Below, one piece after another: positions 63,070 through 64,000 of a stretch of DNA of 64,000 bases (within the stretch, counting starts at the first letter, position 1; the number at the start of each line of letters is the position of its first letter). Made by a program: the position numbers and the translations under genes. The stretch is taken from NCBI GenBank assembly GCA_903642225.1, contig CAHJWI010000015.1, positions 1-64,000 of the forward strand, written 5' to 3'. The notes under the pieces were generated by a model that was not told the origin of the DNA, made no database searches, and saw only the letters and a program-made list of their open reading frames with translations. The DNA comes from Acidobacteriaceae bacterium (GTDB lineage: Bacteria; Acidobacteriota; Terriglobia; Terriglobales; Acidobacteriaceae).

Positions 63070-64000
63070 CTAGTCGCCGGCAGCGAAGTGGGGTTGCTGT
63101 TCGTGAGCATGTTGCTGAAACTCGCGGTCGGCCTCTTCTGTGCCGAAGTACCGGCGGCCGATGCGGTCAAAGAAGAGATAGACAACGGGTGTGGTGAACA
63201 GGGTAAGAACCTGGGACACGATCAGCCCCCCAACGATTGTGATGCCAAGGGGGCGGCGAAGCTCCGACCCTGTGCCGGAGCCGAGCGCCAGCGGAACTCC
63301 ACCGAGCAGGGCGGCCATGGTGGTCATCATAATGGGCCGAAAACGCAGCAGGCAGGCCTGGTAGATTGCTTCTTCTGGGGATTTGCCCTGCTCTCGTTCT
63401 GCCTCAAGGGCAAAATCGATCATCATGATGGCGTTCTTTTTCACGATGCCGATCAGCAGGATGATGCCGATAAGCGCGATGACCGAAAGATTGCTGCCGG
63501 TAATCATCAACGCAAGGATGGCACCGACGCCTGCGGACGGCAGGGTGCTCAGAATGGTGATGGGGTGGATGTAGCTCTCATACAGCACACCTAAAACGAT
63601 GTACACGGTGATGAGGGCAGCGAGGATGAGGATGGCCTGATTGTCGAGCGACGCTTCGAAGGAAGCGGCAGTACCCTCAAACTGGGCATTCACACTCAGG
63701 GGAACGTTGAGCTGCTTGACGGCAGCATTGACAGCCTTCACCGCATCACCAATGGAAGAACCGGGCGCAAGATTGAACGAAAGATTAACCGATGGAAACT
63801 GGCCCTGGTGGGAGATGGCCAGGGTGGTGGCCTTCTGCTCAAAATGCGTAAAGGTGCTGAGCGGGACCTGGGTGCCGTTCGAACTTTTTACGTAGATATT
63901 GTCCAGTGCAGAAGGGTTGCGCTGGAACTTGGGCGAGACTTCCAGGATGACGTGGTACTGATTCTGCTGGGTGAACATTGTGGACACCTGGCGCTGGCCG
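63070..64000 (-). CDS. RND-family efflux permease, first of pair (cut by window end)
   Basis: Only the C-terminal roughly 310 residues are in the window; the gene continues beyond base 64000. [60 protein letters not shown] and [20 protein letters not shown] are RND hallmarks. It is closely similar to the downstream permease (same motifs at the same spacing), as expected for an MdtB/MdtC-like pair. Its stop is 5 bases before the next start, so they are co-translated. Confidence 0.92.
   Translation of the reverse strand, partial: GQRQVSTMFTQQNQYHVILEVSPKFQRNPSALDNIYVKSSNGTQVPLSTFTHFEQKATTLAISHQGQFPSVNLSFNLAPGSSIGDAVKAVNAAVKQLNVPLSVNAQFEGTAASFEASLDNQAILILAALITVYIVLGVLYESYIHPITILSTLPSAGVGAILALMITGSNLSVIALIGIILLIGIVKKNAIMMIDFALEAEREQGKSPEEAIYQACLLRFRPIMMTTMAALLGGVPLALGSGTGSELRRPLGITIVGGLIVSQVLTLFTTPVVYLFFDRIGRRYFGTEEADREFQQHAHEQQPHFAAGD

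Noticed and set aside
1-64000. Search by eye for CRISPR arrays, insertion sequences, tRNA, rRNA and phage genes
   Set aside because: No regularly spaced repeats, transposases, integrases or RNA-gene signatures were seen. Short tRNAs could still be missed by eye.

Overview
The window looks like a chromosomal segment of an Acidobacteriota (Acidobacteriia; Terriglobus/Granulicella/Edaphobacter-like). The evidence is protein character: a very large carboxypeptidase-regulatory-domain TonB receptor, a Tat-exported ferritin-like protein, DUF885 and M1 secreted peptidases, a C-terminally extended PpiC foldase and an Ala/Lys-rich histone-like protein. GC is about 60 percent. Nothing looks like a prophage, insertion sequence, CRISPR array, rRNA or tRNA. 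It is mostly core genome with several decayed or rearranged genes.

Layout. 1-700: ychF 3' end and a MOSC protein. 1069-7448 (minus): a run of six genes, ECF sigma, zinc-finger/HEAT anti-sigma, two-PDZ protein, then the ATP-grasp/alpha-E/transglutaminase trio. 7.5-12 kb (minus): galU, a DUF885 peptidase and an S41 processing protease. 12.3-17.1 kb (plus): a SurA/PpiC foldase, an outer-membrane barrel and an acetamidase-like protein. 17.2-20.6 kb (minus): GH16 and M1 peptidase genes that overlap out of frame, a histone-like protein and a DUF2256/DUF3253 protein. 20.6-28.3 kb: tyrS, a frameshifted zinc-ribbon gene, an MBL hydrolase, rpsU, an RNase HI-like gene, bestrophin overlapping carbonic anhydrase, a Tat ferritin-like protein, a peroxiredoxin-like protein and a lipoprotein. 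28.3-38.5 kb: a VOC-RibH fusion with nusB, a propeller lipoprotein, then rimP-nusA-infB. 38.5-44.7 kb (minus): a TonB receptor and a DprE2-like / small membrane protein / DprE1-like operon. 44.7-52.6 kb: an HD nuclease, two DUF4239 proteins, holA, a YaaH-like protein, lptE, an ABC ATPase and rsmB. 52.7-59.4 kb: a PASTA protein, a shattered carboxymuconolactone-decarboxylase pseudogene, a CDF exporter, menG-aroB, bcp, a shattered GNAT pseudogene and a secreted protein. 59.5-64 kb (minus): two adjacent RND permeases, the upstream one cut by the window end.

Two larger-scale signals stand out. First, the plus strand is C-rich up to about 29.4 kb and G-rich from about 30.5 kb on, whichever strand the genes are on. 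This is an origin-type GC-skew switch, although no dnaA or DnaA-box cluster was seen. Second, four loci carry frame damage or fused boundaries (22.0, 17.9, 53.8-54.3 and 58.2-58.8 kb) while all the long genes are intact. That points to real gene decay rather than poor sequence.

The most system-like element is the sigma/anti-sigma/PDZ block followed by the amidoligase-type trio. The trio is a known conserved neighbourhood whose product is still unknown. Its continuity with an envelope-stress regulatory module is the part worth testing.
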